Below, piece by piece: positions 1 to 11,461 of a DNA stretch of 64,000 nucleotides (positions are counted from its first letter, which is position 1; each line of letters starts with the position of its first letter). The stretch lies in contig JAHRHY010000011.1 of the NCBI GenBank assembly GCA_019671135.1, positions 1,674,001-1,738,000 on the forward strand, in the 5' to 3' direction. The position numbers and the translations under genes are program-made. This DNA is from Linnemannia hyalina. Lineage: Eukaryota; Mortierellomycota; Mortierellomycetes; Mortierellales; Mortierellaceae. The notes beneath the pieces were generated by a model. The model worked only from the letters and a program-made list of their open reading frames with translations, was not told where the DNA came from and ran no database searches.

Positions 1-389
1 CACTCCTGCCAGAACCGCAGCCCAGTAGACAGAAGGACCATAATAAACATAATCGTTCCACCCTGGTCATCCCCCGTGAGGAGGGTCGCAGTGCCCAGGA
101 CGGCAAGGAGGATGTTGAAAGGGTGAACGAGGGCATGGAAGAGAACCTTGTACCAGACTTGGTCGTTTCCAAAGGCGATCAGGTTTTTACCGTGGAGAGC
201 CTTGGCGCACTCAACTTGTTCGTCGCTGAGAGGCATGAGGCCTGTGAAGTCATAGGCTCCAGGGAATGGGGTAGGGGAAAGGGAGAGGAGGGGGGAGGGG
301 AGGGAGGTCGACACCATGTCGAAGTAACCGGTGCTTGTGGGGTCGTGGGTGGACTTGTCGTCGTTGTTGTTGGAGTGGGAGGATGTCAT
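1..389 (-). CDS. P-type IIIB (MgtA-like) Mg2+-transporting ATPase, N-terminal part
   Basis: Partial gene: the ATG is at 389-387 and the frame stays open to the window edge, giving about 129 residues. The first 50 or so are a Ser/Thr/Pro-rich cytosolic tail. After it comes a Cation_ATPase_N-like segment (LSDEQVECAKALHGKN), then VLFHALVHPFNILLAVLG, a TGDDQGG loop and IMFIMVLLSTGLRFWQE. The HPFN motif opening the first membrane helix and the LRFxQE end of the second helix are typical of bacterial MgtA/MgtB, which import Mg2+ using ATP. The catalytic DKTGT motif lies outside the window. Such ATPases are mainly prokaryotic but also occur in some fungi. Family assignment rests on this N-terminal stretch only; another P-type subfamily is possible. 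Confidence 0.75.
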   Translation of the reverse strand, partial: MTSSHSNNNDDKSTHDPTSTGYFDMVSTSLPSPLLSLSPTPFPGAYDFTGLMPLSDEQVECAKALHGKNLIAFGNDQVWYKVLFHALVHPFNILLAVLGTATLLTGDDQGGTIMFIMVLLSTGLRFWQE

Positions 390-3300
390 TGTGAAATGAA
401 CTTAGGGCGGCTTGTGCGAGGACTGGAATGAGTGTAACAGAAATAAGTATGAACGGTGTTGGGATGTTAGATCGCATGCATGCAAGTGGCATTTGTGAAC
501 AAGGGAAGAAGAGGGAAAGAGAAAGATGCATACGTGGATATCGCCAAGGATCTTCTGGCTGTTTCGGTGAGGGTTGATGGTCGCCAGTGCTATTGCAAAA
601 CAAGAGGAAGATCGTCACAAGTGGTTAGGCCATGATCATGAACACTATGACTGAGAGCAGGGCGAAGACGTGAATTGAAGATTAAAAGAGACGAACCTGA
701 TGACGATGAAGGGCAAGGGGGGCAAGTCGACGCCAATTCTTGGATACGGGTTGAAAGAGGAAGGAGCAAGAGGCTGCTGAGGAAGCTATGGAGAAATGTA
801 TCTGCTATTGAAAGCAAACGAAAGTGTGAAAGAAGAAGAAATTGTACGTGCGTATGAGGCAAGAGAAGGAATGAAGGATGGAGAGAGCGTTCTGAAAGTG
901 AAGCAAGGAGCAAGAACACAGATGGAAAAGCTCCCTTTTATATCTTTTCGATTGATCTCCTCGGACTGGAAAGGGCGTCCTGATATGAAGCAGGGCTGGT
1001 TGTTTCGACTTTTGAATTCAGTTCATAATTTAAAAAACGTGCCCAATAGAAACAAAAATATTTATACGCCGATAAACGAAGACAGGGTGTCCAGGTGGAC
1101 ATACATTACTTTCACGCACTTTCTACAATGGCCTGGCGCAGGCTCGCAAAAGGACTAACTTTCGGCATTCTTATTCTTCTTCTTATCAAAAGTAGACGCA
1201 AACGCGTTTGTTTGGTTGCAAGAAAGCAAAAAAGAAAAATAAGGTAAGCTCCGACTTACTGGATCTGCAGGAGGGAGGGTGGACCCCTGCCATCAAACTG
1301 AAAAAAAGCCCACATTCAAAATTACGGGTGTGCAACCCTGACTATTATCCGTCGTGTTCACACTGAAAGCAGTGGTTCGTGAAAATTTCATGAGGGGTAT
1401 AAATTTTTTTTGGCCCAGGACCGGCCCTCGTTCGAATGGAAGGTGAAGAAACTGGTGTAGCTTCCTACGAAAGGGGCAGACTTGGAAAAGAAACGCCCTC
1501 CAATCTTGAAAAAAGTGAGGCATTTTTTTCATTCAACGACAACAGCAACAACTAGGGCGGCGTTCTATGGAAGGCGAAAAAGAAAATAAAATAACGCGCG
1601 AGATAATCTTTCTTGGGCGTTAGCAAAGGCACCCTCGCCTGTTCTCGTAGCATTATTTTAGAGTTGTGATCTCTGCTACTGCGGCGGTCTCTCCTCTTTT
1701 TATCTCTCTCACACACTCGCTTTAATTATGTCCCGCCATTCATTTATGTCTTTCCGCCATCCACCATGAACCCACAAGAACAACACATTCTGAGGTAGCA
1801 AGACGAAATAAAGGAAGAAACATGTTGCTGTTGCTGTCCTTAGGTGGGGCCTCAAAACGGCCATTCTACCTGCGTCACCCACACCTTTTTATGTTGCTTG
1901 TGAAACAAACAATGACCCCAGATGGAACCCCAGGAAACAACTGCAAGATATGTCACATATGAATGACAGTCCTTTGAAAGACGCACGTTTTCTTAGCTCC
2001 TTTTAGTGGCAAAGGTACGCAGTGTCGGAACAACTTTGTTACCAATGCCACTACAGTTTGCCTCTTTTTCCCCCTCTTGTGTGCATCATCACCCTTGGAA
2101 ATTTCAGAGTAAAGTGGATCCCTTGCCTCCATGTTGGCACAATGAAGAGAAAGTAAAAAGCGGGGGACCAGATCTGGGTGGATCTTGGAGACTACTCCAG
2201 AGGTGCGCTCTCTTGACCCATCCTTCAACGTCATGTTTCTTACCCGGCTTGTTCTTGAGGTATGTATGGTTCTCGGTGACGGAAAGAAAAAAAGGCGAGT
2301 CACATGCAAGATTCTCAGGCACGTATCATAGATATGAAGTGTAAGATCAGGTGTTATGATGGCTTCCTACTCATTGTGCTTGGGATGGCTTACTTCTTTT
2401 TGTGCTTGGAATGTCATTTTGTTATAATTGCGCACACCGGACTATCCTTGTACTCATTTGTTTTTGCTCGTGTGAGATCATTTGTAAGGGGGCATGAAAG
2501 GAGACAAGGAAGGGGAGAGAGAACACGGTGCCCCGGACCTAACATCGAGATGATTCACCACCATACTGCAGCTGGAGTGGACGGCGACCCTTACTAAGAA
2601 CATCACCAAGTGAGAACCTCTTAACAAACACATAAGCTTTAGGACGATGAGCAAAACCAAGGTGCTGGTAGACATATCATCATACTATCATGCTTCAATT
2701 GCTGTGTTTCTTATCCTTGAAAGCGGTGATGGAGGGTAGGGGTGGGCAAGTCGATTTGGAACTGAAAAGGACGCGCCGTCAAGAATGAGTCCATTGTTCT
2801 CTCCCTGTTTGTCTGTTATGTTTTTGCATTCGTCATCATAACGCGTTGTCGTCTATGCTTTGTCGGCCTTCTTTTACCTTTATATGTAACAAAGAAAGGG
2901 GAGGGAGTGAGGGAAAGAAGGAGAGAGGCAGAGAGCATAAGGGGTGGCAAGGCAAGCATACCCAAAAATAAAAACTAGGCATAGTGGATGGAAGGAAATG
3001 GATGAGAGTTGGGATCGCCTTATTGTCTGTCCATTTCTATATGCTTACAAGGAACACGACAAAAGAGGATGAGAGCATGTCTTTCGAGCATGGACCAGGA
3101 CCATTGCTTCTTCTTCTTTCGTTCTGGTATTTCTCGCTCACGCACTCTGCCTCCCGTAGACTGTGGCAATGCTCCCTGCCTCACTGCCCCCTCTTCTCCC
3201 TCCTCTCCCTCCTCTCCATCACCTTCTCGTATCATATCGCCTTTCCATAGCGAAGCAAAATTTCGTTCCCCTTTATTTTGGACAAGAATTCTAGGATACA

Positions 3301-3609
3301 ATGGAAGGAGGCATGAAAAGCGGACGGAAGGAGAGAAAGGAGAAAGGCACACGGCATTGACAACCCACCCATTGCTCGTCTTCTTCTGTTTTGCCACTCG
3401 GCAATGCTCGTCTTTGCTCTCGAAGAGTTAAAACACAACGGGTTTGTGTTTCTTTCTTCTCTTCTCTTCACACCTCTGCCCTCTTCTTCTCTTCCATCTA
3501 CACTTCATATATCTTACATTCTTCCCTTTCCTGCCATTCCTTCCATATCCCTCACACTCTACTGCACTCAACTCCAACCTAACCAACACTACAAATAACA
3601 GTCTCAAAA
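390..3609. other. Intergenic region between divergent genes
   Basis: No gene is supported in these 3.2 kb. Open frames here are short, lack recognisable domains and coincide with purine- or pyrimidine-biased DNA. The stretch must hold the promoters of the Mg2+ ATPase (reading left) and the GT69 gene (reading right). The last 170 bases before 3610 are strongly C/T-rich, as is common in 5' leaders of highly spliced fungal genes. Confidence 0.6.
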
Positions 3610-6327
3610 ATGACGGCTGGATATGTCCCCGTGAGCCAGCGCTCGTCACACCCAAGCACTGGTGGTCGGCGTAGCAATTCTTTCAACAGTGAGGATAACG
3701 ACAGTGACCGAGACCTAGAAAGCCAAGGGTTGCGATCCCAGAAGCCTTTCCAGATGAGTCAAGGGCAACGCCAACTTGTGGGAATGATGGTCTTTATCTG
3801 GTTCGTCTGCCTCTGGGTCGGCCTGAAAATGATGGTAACCTGACAGGGTGCTGTTGTTGTCGTTGTTCGAGTGCCGCTTTGTCCAGTATATTCTTGTTTT
3901 GAGCACAGATCAAAATTACTTACCAAACGCTGCATTTTCCTTACATCGATTACCATCATCGCTTCAACAGGAGGCAGCACAGTACAGCAACAGGAGCCCA
4001 CTTCTCCCAACAACAAACGCTCTCCTTGACACCCCAGACCTCTACCACAGTCTGACCGTCCCATTACTCAATCTCGTCAACCGCACTAAACTAATCTCCA
4101 CCCGCTGTGGAGCCACGACCCTCGAACCACACCTCCTTTCCTTCCTCACCAACGACCTCGTCGGATCACCTCTTTCTACCACCTCCACGACGACGACAAG
4201 TTCTAATAATGATGACACGCTCGCCAATACGACCACCACCACAACCACAACCGAGCAGTCGGCGGCAGCCGGAGCATTGATCAAGAGGACACGGCCGTAC
4301 CGGTATTTGTTCGCACTGGTCCTCCAGGACTCTGAAACAATCCTGCCCGATGTATTGACACGCACCCTGGAGACGATCTCGATCATGGGGCCTGATAACT
4401 GTCATCTGTCGGTGGTCGATCATGCGTCGACGGATGCGACCAAGGTGATGTTGCGGATGTTGAAGGAGTTCTTGGATTTGTATAATCGTGGCGATATCCA
4501 GTTGTCAAATTCTACCCCGTCGTTATCGTCATCTTCAATGGAGGCGGTTGAGAAGCGTGCTGTAGAAGAGACCGAGAGAGTTGAGCGAGGAGTACGAGGT
4601 CAGGACCAGGACAAGAAGCACAAGGCGAAGAAGGACAAGAAGCAGAAGAAGCAGTACTTGTCGTATACAATCACGACTATGACCGCACGGGACGCGTCTG
4701 CCGAGAATGTTGCTCGGATTAAGGACCTCGCATTAGACCCTCTCCTCGCAGCCGCATCTACTTCAGAAGTCGTCGTGAGCGGTGGCTCAGACAAGAGCGG
4801 CGCTAAGGGAGAAGGAGAGGAGGATGAAGGTGTGGCGTTTGACAGGATCATCTTGATGGATCCAGCGGTGACCTGTGCGGAGGATCTGTTGGAACTGGTC
4901 TTCCAGAGTCTGCTTCAAGATGCTGATGTGACTTGTGGTATGGATCTCGGGTACTATTCGACCGCAGATGCTGGAGAAACTGTTGGTGCTGAGGCGGATG
5001 TTACTGCTACCGATCCTGACAAGCTCCAAGATGGTGGTAATTGACATTATGATGCTTCTTTTGCAAGATGCTTTGTCCCTTTGTTATGGCTTGTCAAAAA
5101 CAGAGATCGTCAAAAATAGACGAAGAAACTAACCGCAAAAATAACTCATCTCTCCCTTCATCTCATTTTTGCATTCCATCCTCTTTTTGACTGGAATGCA
5201 GTCTACGATAGCGTAAGTAAACAAAGCATTGCACCTCCACCTGCATTCATGCATGCCCTGCCCTTCCCTTTCCCAATGCATCCCTCTAATCCCCTAATCC
5301 ATCTTCTGCAACACTGCCCTGACTCTTTTCTTTCAATTTATAGACTGTAACGCGCGATATGCTCCACCAAAAGCTCCACCGATCCTCCCCCTCTTCCTCT
5401 TCCTCCGCCCAGACCAACAAACAAATCTCAAACGACCCACTCACACAGACCCGGTTCTCCAAACGTGTTCCCTTCCAAGTCGAATCCTGTTGGAGTCGTG
5501 CTGTGGTGTTAAAGGCTGCATCTGCGCTCAGGGTGTCTGGTGTGCCTTCGGGGAAACCGGTGTTGTTCGCGGAGGTTGTTGAAAAGCAGACGAGGGAGGA
5601 GATTGTGGAAGTGAAGGAAGGGGAGGGTGAGCAGTGTGCGACGACTCATACGGTGCAGGATGAGCGTAATATGTTCTCCAATGCCCTCTGGAGCACTACA
5701 GCACCATCAACAGAATCATCAGGAACAGAAACATCCTCTCCAGCAGCCGACACCACCAACATCGTCAAGATGGTGGTCGTCCCCTCGATCCAATTCACAA
5801 CCTCACCCAAAGAATACGCCCTTCAAGGCCGCTTCGACAGCTGGGGATTATGGCCAAAGACCGAAAAGCAATACCGTAACGAACTCGAGACCCGCCTCAT
5901 CGCTGCCAGTCATCGCCCCCTATATGGGTACCGCCCGTCAACGTCGTCGTACGGATACACCCCCCGGGTGGAGGAGGAGGATTCTGCGGGTGGGGTGGCT
6001 GGTCTGTTGGATGTTGTGTTTAGCGGACTGCATGGGCAAGCGGACAAGGGCACGACAGAGGAACAGGATGGGGAGCAGGATCATAATCAAGAACAGAAGG
6101 ACAGAGAAGAACAGGAGAGGAAGGAGGAGGAGGAGAGAATGGTGTCGGCGATTGTACCAGAGGAGACGGTGGAGGGACTAAGAGTACGGTTAGAGGCTGT
6201 GGGAGCTGTATTTGGGGTGCAGGATATCCAGAATGCGGTGCTTGCCAAGCGGGATTCAGATTTGATCCTGGACTGGCGTCCGCGGTTTGCTATGGCCAAT
6301 GCTCCACCTGGCAGTGTCGACTGCTAG
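3610..6327 (+). CDS. CAP59/CMT1-like mannosyltransferase (GT69 family)
   Basis: Predicted 789-residue type II membrane protein with four exons: 3610-3834, 3887-5036, 5202-5212 and 5344-6327. Residues 55-75 (QLVGMMVFIWFVCLWVGLKMM) form a signal anchor. From about residue 213, YRYLFALVLQDSETILPD and a D-H-A-S-T-D motif near 253 match the start of the cryptococcal CMT1/CAP59 fold. DRIILMDPAVTCAEDLLEL with CGMDLGYY follows near 394-430. The microexon supplies VYDS and joins to TVTRDM, the expected YDxxVTRD block. CESCWS-like and FAMANAPPG segments close the domain. Known members are Golgi alpha-1,3-mannosyltransferases or capsule-synthesis proteins using GDP-mannose. Low-complexity inserts (Thr-rich near 170-200, Lys-rich KKHKAKKDKKQKKQ near 318-332, Glu/Gln-rich near 700) explain the large size. 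Substrate unknown. Confidence 0.85.
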
Positions 6328-6519
6328 CTTGTATATATGAATGCGGAAGGAGTAGGTGTTCCTGTAACACCTTGATAGTTGTAACATATCAAATGCACAA
6401 ATAAACATATTCACAGATAAATTCCGTTTGCATGTTTATTCTTGCGTTGTGCTCCTGTGAGCAGAATGCATTCTCTCCTTCTTCCTCTCTGATTCCCTCT
6501 TTTGCAACATCAATCCAAG

Positions 6520-7503
6520 TTAGACCTTGACAGTGTTGATCGTAATGTTGTTCTGGAGCGCATGTGTAAAGGGACAGATCTCATGAGCAAGCTTAACAGC
6601 CTTATCGAAATCAGCACCCTCCAATCCAGACTTGGCGACACGCAACTCGGCAGCGAGCTGGAACCCCTTGGGTTTGGGGCCGATGCTGATCAGGGCCGTG
6701 ATGGTGGTCTCGGGGGCCAGCTTGATTTTGAGCTCGTTAGTCGCTACGCCGAGGGCTCCACCGAAACAAGCCGCGTAGCCACCTCCGAGCAGTTCCTCGG
6801 GGTTGGTTCCTGGGCCGCCTATTGGGGCGTGATAGTTGGTAGAGAGAGTATGAGTGTGAGGAAGGAGGGAAGAGTGGAGCGCAGATGTGTATAACAAAAG
6901 AGTGCGTATTGTGTGACGATTGACTGTGGTGGAGCGTGCAGTGGGGGAGCGTGAGGGCATCTCCGCTGGCGCTGACGTGATGACGGCATCGTCCTTTTCT
7001 CTTTTTTTTTTGCTTTCCTCTTGTCATCGCGTATTCATATCCTTAAAGTCTTATCCTTACCCTTGGTGCCGAACTCCTTGGGCATGTCCAGCTTCACATC
7101 CAAGCTCCCGCTCTTGGTCGTAAGGTGTCCGTTTCTAGAGTAGCATAAGTAAATGGTTCGAGGGGTGTGAGTAATATGCGACAGGGTCAGTGTCTCGACA
7201 AGCAGCACGCCATTATTTTTCCGTGAGAAAAAGTATCAAGGCGTAAAGGATATTGCATCTCGTTGAATGAATGACAAGACAAAGTGTACTTCTACTTCCT
7301 CCTTTATCCTTCTTGTGAATAAGCAGGATCAACAACGTAGAGAGAGAGAAAACCAAGAGATAGGGTTACCTGGCACCCTTGACGGTGGACTCTGCGGTGT
7401 AAATGGGCTTGAAGGAAATGTGACGGAGAGCGGTGACGGTGACCATGGGGGCAGCGAGACGGAGACGCGCAGCAGGGCGGATGGCGGTACGGAGAAGAGA
7501 CAT
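6520..7503 (-). CDS. Ohr/OsmC-family organic hydroperoxide reductase, mitochondrial
   Basis: Three exons (7503-7370, 7134-7061, 6818-6520) join in frame to 168 residues. The N-terminus (MSLLRTAIRPAARLRLAAP) is Arg-rich and free of acidic residues, as in mitochondrial presequences. Then IYTAESTVKGARNGHLTT and LDVKLDMPKEFG match the Ohr N-lobe, followed by GGPGTNPEELLGGGYAACF carrying the peroxidatic Cys. HEICPFTHAL carries the second (resolving) Cys. Ohr enzymes reduce organic and fatty-acid hydroperoxides with a thiol, often lipoyl, donor. Exon phases (2, 1) are consistent across both introns. Convergent with the GT69 gene; only about 190 nt separate the two stops. Confidence 0.92.
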
Positions 7504-9100
7504 CTTGTGTTGGTTGTTTGTCGATAGGGGTGTTGTTGGGTTTTTTGTTGGATTGATAAGAAAAAGAAAAGAAAGAAGGAGTGTGGGCGAGTATTTGTAG
7601 GGGATGGATCAAAGACGGAGAGAAAGCGAGGGACGGGGCTTGGACCCCTACATGAATGAGAACATGAAGAAGGTAGCCAAGCCACTCGTGACGCGACTCT
7701 CTCTGGCAACTCACTCTTCCAATAATTCAATAATTATGGCACATTGTGTGTGCTCTCTTTTCAATTTTCGGGCGACTCAACCACTGGGCGATCATCCCCT
7801 ATGGGCACCCCCATCGTCATAGCATACACATGCATTCGCTAACTGACAAATGCAACCCCAGATAATGAGGTACCGGGTATTCCATGATCCCTCTGCTCAT
7901 GCCCAATGAGATCGCGTGTCGGCTTATTTTTATCCGAATTATAAGATGATCAAGGCAATCGAGGGATGTTTGTTTACCTGCTGCTCCATCGCAGAAATGT
8001 CTGTGGGTAAGGAGGTATTGCTGGGCATAAATGGCATTGAGATGACCTAACTTTTCTACGAAGGCACCTCATACCTTATTTTGCCCGCGCGGCGCTCCGT
8101 TTGGGCGTTGCGGATGTGTGGCGACTGCAGACTACAGAAAGTGGATAGGTGAGCTGAGATGCACGAAGATGATACGGCCACATTGTTGAAAGATAACGCC
8201 ACCTCCTTGCATCCAGGATCGTTTTTTTTTTAAAGTGCGACGACGGGTTAGAAGTAATACATGTAAAAAGGATAGAGAGTACACACGTTTAGGGAATTAT
8301 GATTGTCAAGAGGAGAGGAGGTAGCAACACACATGAGCATTCATGTCAATAACGAAAAGGCTTTCATTATTCTTTCTTAGTAACGCCCCTTTTTTAGTTG
8401 TTGCTGGTTTATTGCTACGCTTTGACGAAGGCGTGAACCCTGTCGACATTTGAACAAATGACATGAACATCCTTGAATAGTGTGAGGGAGTTGTTGACTT
8501 GATGATGATACAGAGGGAAAGAGGAGGAGTGCAAATGGAAAGGCAGGAAAGTTCGGACAAGAAAGCAAGTGAAAAGACTAACAAGCAACCGAAAGAGCGC
8601 ATTTGTTTTTCAGGCACAGGGCTGTGCTTGTGTGATTGGCTAGACCACCAGACCAATATCCCCAAAGCGCACATTTCTTTTCTTTTTGCAATGTTTCCAT
8701 TGTCGACTTCTTTTTCTTCAAGGTAAGAATGATTGTGTTGTGCAGAGCAACAAAATGATAAAAAGAGCACTAAAAATAACATGCGACGGCAACGGCGCGT
8801 GTGTACGGTGTGTGTCGACTGTTTACTGTTGTGCCTGGCCCTGGATTGGATTAGCTGTTGAGTAGGTGGTGGTTCTTTTTGAAGCGTTCGAGAGCGAAGA
8901 CAAACTGTGCTATTTCCAAGAACTGATTTTATCGCTCGCACCTGAAGCCAATCCGTCTCACATATGTATGTATATTAGCAGCCAAACCCGACAACCTAAC
9001 TTCATAAGTGTTCCTTCTTCCTCCTCATCTCTCTTTTCTTCTTTCTTTCCCATTCATCTTCACCCTCGATCAACTCATCACCCTCTTCACATAAACAATC
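7504..9100. other. Intergenic region, divergent promoters
   Basis: 1.6 kb between the starts of the Ohr gene (reading left) and the CYSTM gene (reading right). No domain-bearing frame was found. The last 100 bases before 9101 are C/T-rich. Several T runs are present, for example at 8222-8231. Confidence 0.55.
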
Positions 9101-10506
9101 ATGTCGACCGATAAAGGATACTACCCCACCACTGCACCTCCACAATACCCCCAGCAGGTTGCCGGATATCCTCCGCAACAACCTTCTCCATACGGTGCTC
9201 CCGGCTATCCCCCAGCACAGTCGCCCTATGGCCAGCCCGGATACCCTTCACAAGGATACCCCTCACAGGGATACCCCCAACAGCCGGGTTATCCTCAACA
9301 GGGTTACCCTACCTCGCCTGCGCCTCAGGGATACTATGCTCAATGTAAGTCCTCCCTGTCTTTTTTTACTGTCCAGCTGGTCTCTTAGGCACCATAACTT
9401 CTCACATCCTCTACAGCCTGACGTTTTTTTTTTTTGGTTGTTTGGAACTGGGAATGAACTTACCGAACAAACTGTCTTGTTAACTCCCCTTTTTTCTTCA
9501 CTCTTCCTCTTCTCGGTAATAGCGCCCGCGCAGCCTACAGTGATCATCCAGCAGCAGGCACCCCAACACCACCACAAGGACAACAGTTCTGATGGTCTCT
9601 GCATGGGATGGTATGTCTACTTCTTCCTAATCCTTTCTCTTCTCCTTTGCTCTATTGATGTCCTTTCTTCGCCGTTCTCCCTTGGCAGCGCATGCCTGTG
9701 AGCCGTTATTTCAACTGCAAAGTTTGATGGCTCTCGTCACTTGCCTCTTGGTCCAATTTCCACCCAACTTGTTTGTTTCCTCCCATCTTCCATTGCACAA
9801 CATAACAACACACCCCTGCCATCTGTCTTCCTTTTCAACAACAATGATACCCACTCCTTATGGACGCCTCGATCCAGTTGACTCTTCGCCGTCACAATCG
9901 TCCCCACCCACCTTCTCTCAATAACACACCCACCAACAACAGGGGCAGCGCCTTTTTTTTTCTTGCGTTCTCTTAGGACCACCCCTGCCCACCTGATACA
10001 AAAAACCCTCTCTGAAACGCAAAAGTCGAAAACCAACCAACTTTCCAACCCCAATACTGCTGCACGACAGCACAAATAAGGATCCGAGCACCTCTATTTT
10101 GTGCAATTTTTTTTTTTTTTTTTTTTTTTTTGGGAAAGGACAAGGAGAAAACGAAAATGGCGTGAGGGTGAGGGCGAGGCAACAAATGAGACAGAGGGAC
10201 AGGGCTAGAGTTGTCGGGGCACTGGTTGTTCTTGATACTTCTTTTCCCGGCACTTTATTTCGACCGTTGTACCGAAAGATTCAATTGCAATTGAATCGCT
10301 CTCAAAACCGCAACTGACCATTGAAAACACGTTTTTTTTATTGCTTGTTCTTTTCGGTTATTAGCGCTCTTGGTGCCTGCTTGTGCTGTTGTCTCGATGT
10401 AAGTACCATGTGCCTCTTTCATCATGTCCGCCTTTGATCTGACGCTTCAATCTTTAAAGAACCTATAACTAACCCATCAGAATTATTTTTTTCATAGTTG
10501 TGCTAA
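9101..10506 (+). CDS. Pro/Gln/Gly/Tyr-rich CYSTM-domain protein
   Basis: Exons 9101-9344, 9523-9610, 10365-10398 and 10498-10506 give a 124-residue protein. Residues 1-81 are PGYPxQ-type repeats ([20 protein letters not shown]). Next come a Gln/His stretch and, at the C-terminus, [20 protein letters not shown], a clear CYSTM (cysteine-rich transmembrane) module. CYSTM proteins are small tail-anchored membrane proteins linked to stress tolerance and metal exposure in eukaryotes. The third intron acceptor is 754 nt from its donor and the intron holds a 25-T tract. A nearer acceptor (cag ending 9688) would give GLCMGCACL then stop, losing the Cys cluster. The last exon supplies only Leu-Cys-stop; an alternative acceptor at 10480 would give a longer basic tail. 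Confidence 0.8.
10107..10131. repeat. Poly(T) tract, 25 nt, inside CYSTM intron
   Basis: Uninterrupted T run in the 754-nt intron of the CYSTM gene. In the transcript it is a U25 tract about 230 nt before the acceptor. It is also a likely length-variable site. Confidence 0.95.
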
Positions 10507-11461
10507 ACGATGCAAACGAACTCGCTATTCTACTTGGACCAAACCGACAAAGGACAAAGGACAAAACCTGCGATGAATGAGAAGAGTCCACATGCTGGCA
10601 TCTATATCATACCATTTTTCTTAATAAATACCCACTCCTTGTAACTTACTATGCTACTCCTTCGCCCCGTGGTCGATCATGGGCTGCTGTGCGATATGAA
10701 TGAGAAGAAAGAATTACCGAGGATGCGAGAATATTGACTCTTCCATGATCGACAGTGTCTGTTCTCCCTCGCCGCACCAAGCTCTTCGTTTTAGCGCCGT
10801 TGCCTTGTTTTTAATACTTTGGTCACATGGTCTTGGAAAGCAAAAAAAGGGGTGCGGCGAATCCTGGTCCTTGTCCCTGTGCCTGTCCCTGTGCCTAAGA
10901 ACCATTATTCATCCTCCTACCTTTCTTCGCTCGACCTCCCTTTACTTCAGCATCCCATTCACCTTTTTACTTCTCCGAAAAAAAAACACTCATTCCTTTC
11001 TTGACAGTCCCACATTCGCTCGCTCACCACATCACTCATTCGGCTTACACTCAACAAGACCGGAGTGCATTACTTGTTCATCCCGCATTCCTTTTCGTAC
11101 ATTCAACAACATAAGTGTAGGTATAGGGGACCAAGTGTGTTGGAAGTTACGACAAATGTTCAGGTTTTGTTGCTCGTTGTCACGAAACGTGAATGTGGGG
11201 CCTAGGAGTGTGAAAAACATAGGGCGAGACTAATAGGGTATTTCCTGATTTCATGAAGACTGGCGGAGTGTAGTGGTGCGAAAACATGGTTTTGTTCTGG
11301 CTCGGAGACCAAAAAAGAATTAGTGGCCACGGTTTCCGTTGAAAAAAAAAAAAAAAGTTCGGGTATAATAAATACGAGGTTATTTATTTGTTTACTGGGT
11401 GTAGATGTTGCTGTTGTAGGTGAGGTGTGGAGGGTGAGGAAAGAAGGCGGAGGGTGTGTTT
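10507..11461. other. Intergenic region between convergent genes
   Basis: Nothing recognisable is encoded here. It holds the 3' ends of the CYSTM gene and the unknown membrane protein gene, with an A tract at about 11341-11355. The frame 10700-11233 has no domain and runs over C/T-rich DNA, so it was left out. Confidence 0.5.

Noticed and set aside
8306..8941. 211-codon minus frame in the Ohr-CYSTM gap
   Set aside because: No recognisable domain, mixed composition, no splice or promoter support; probably chance.
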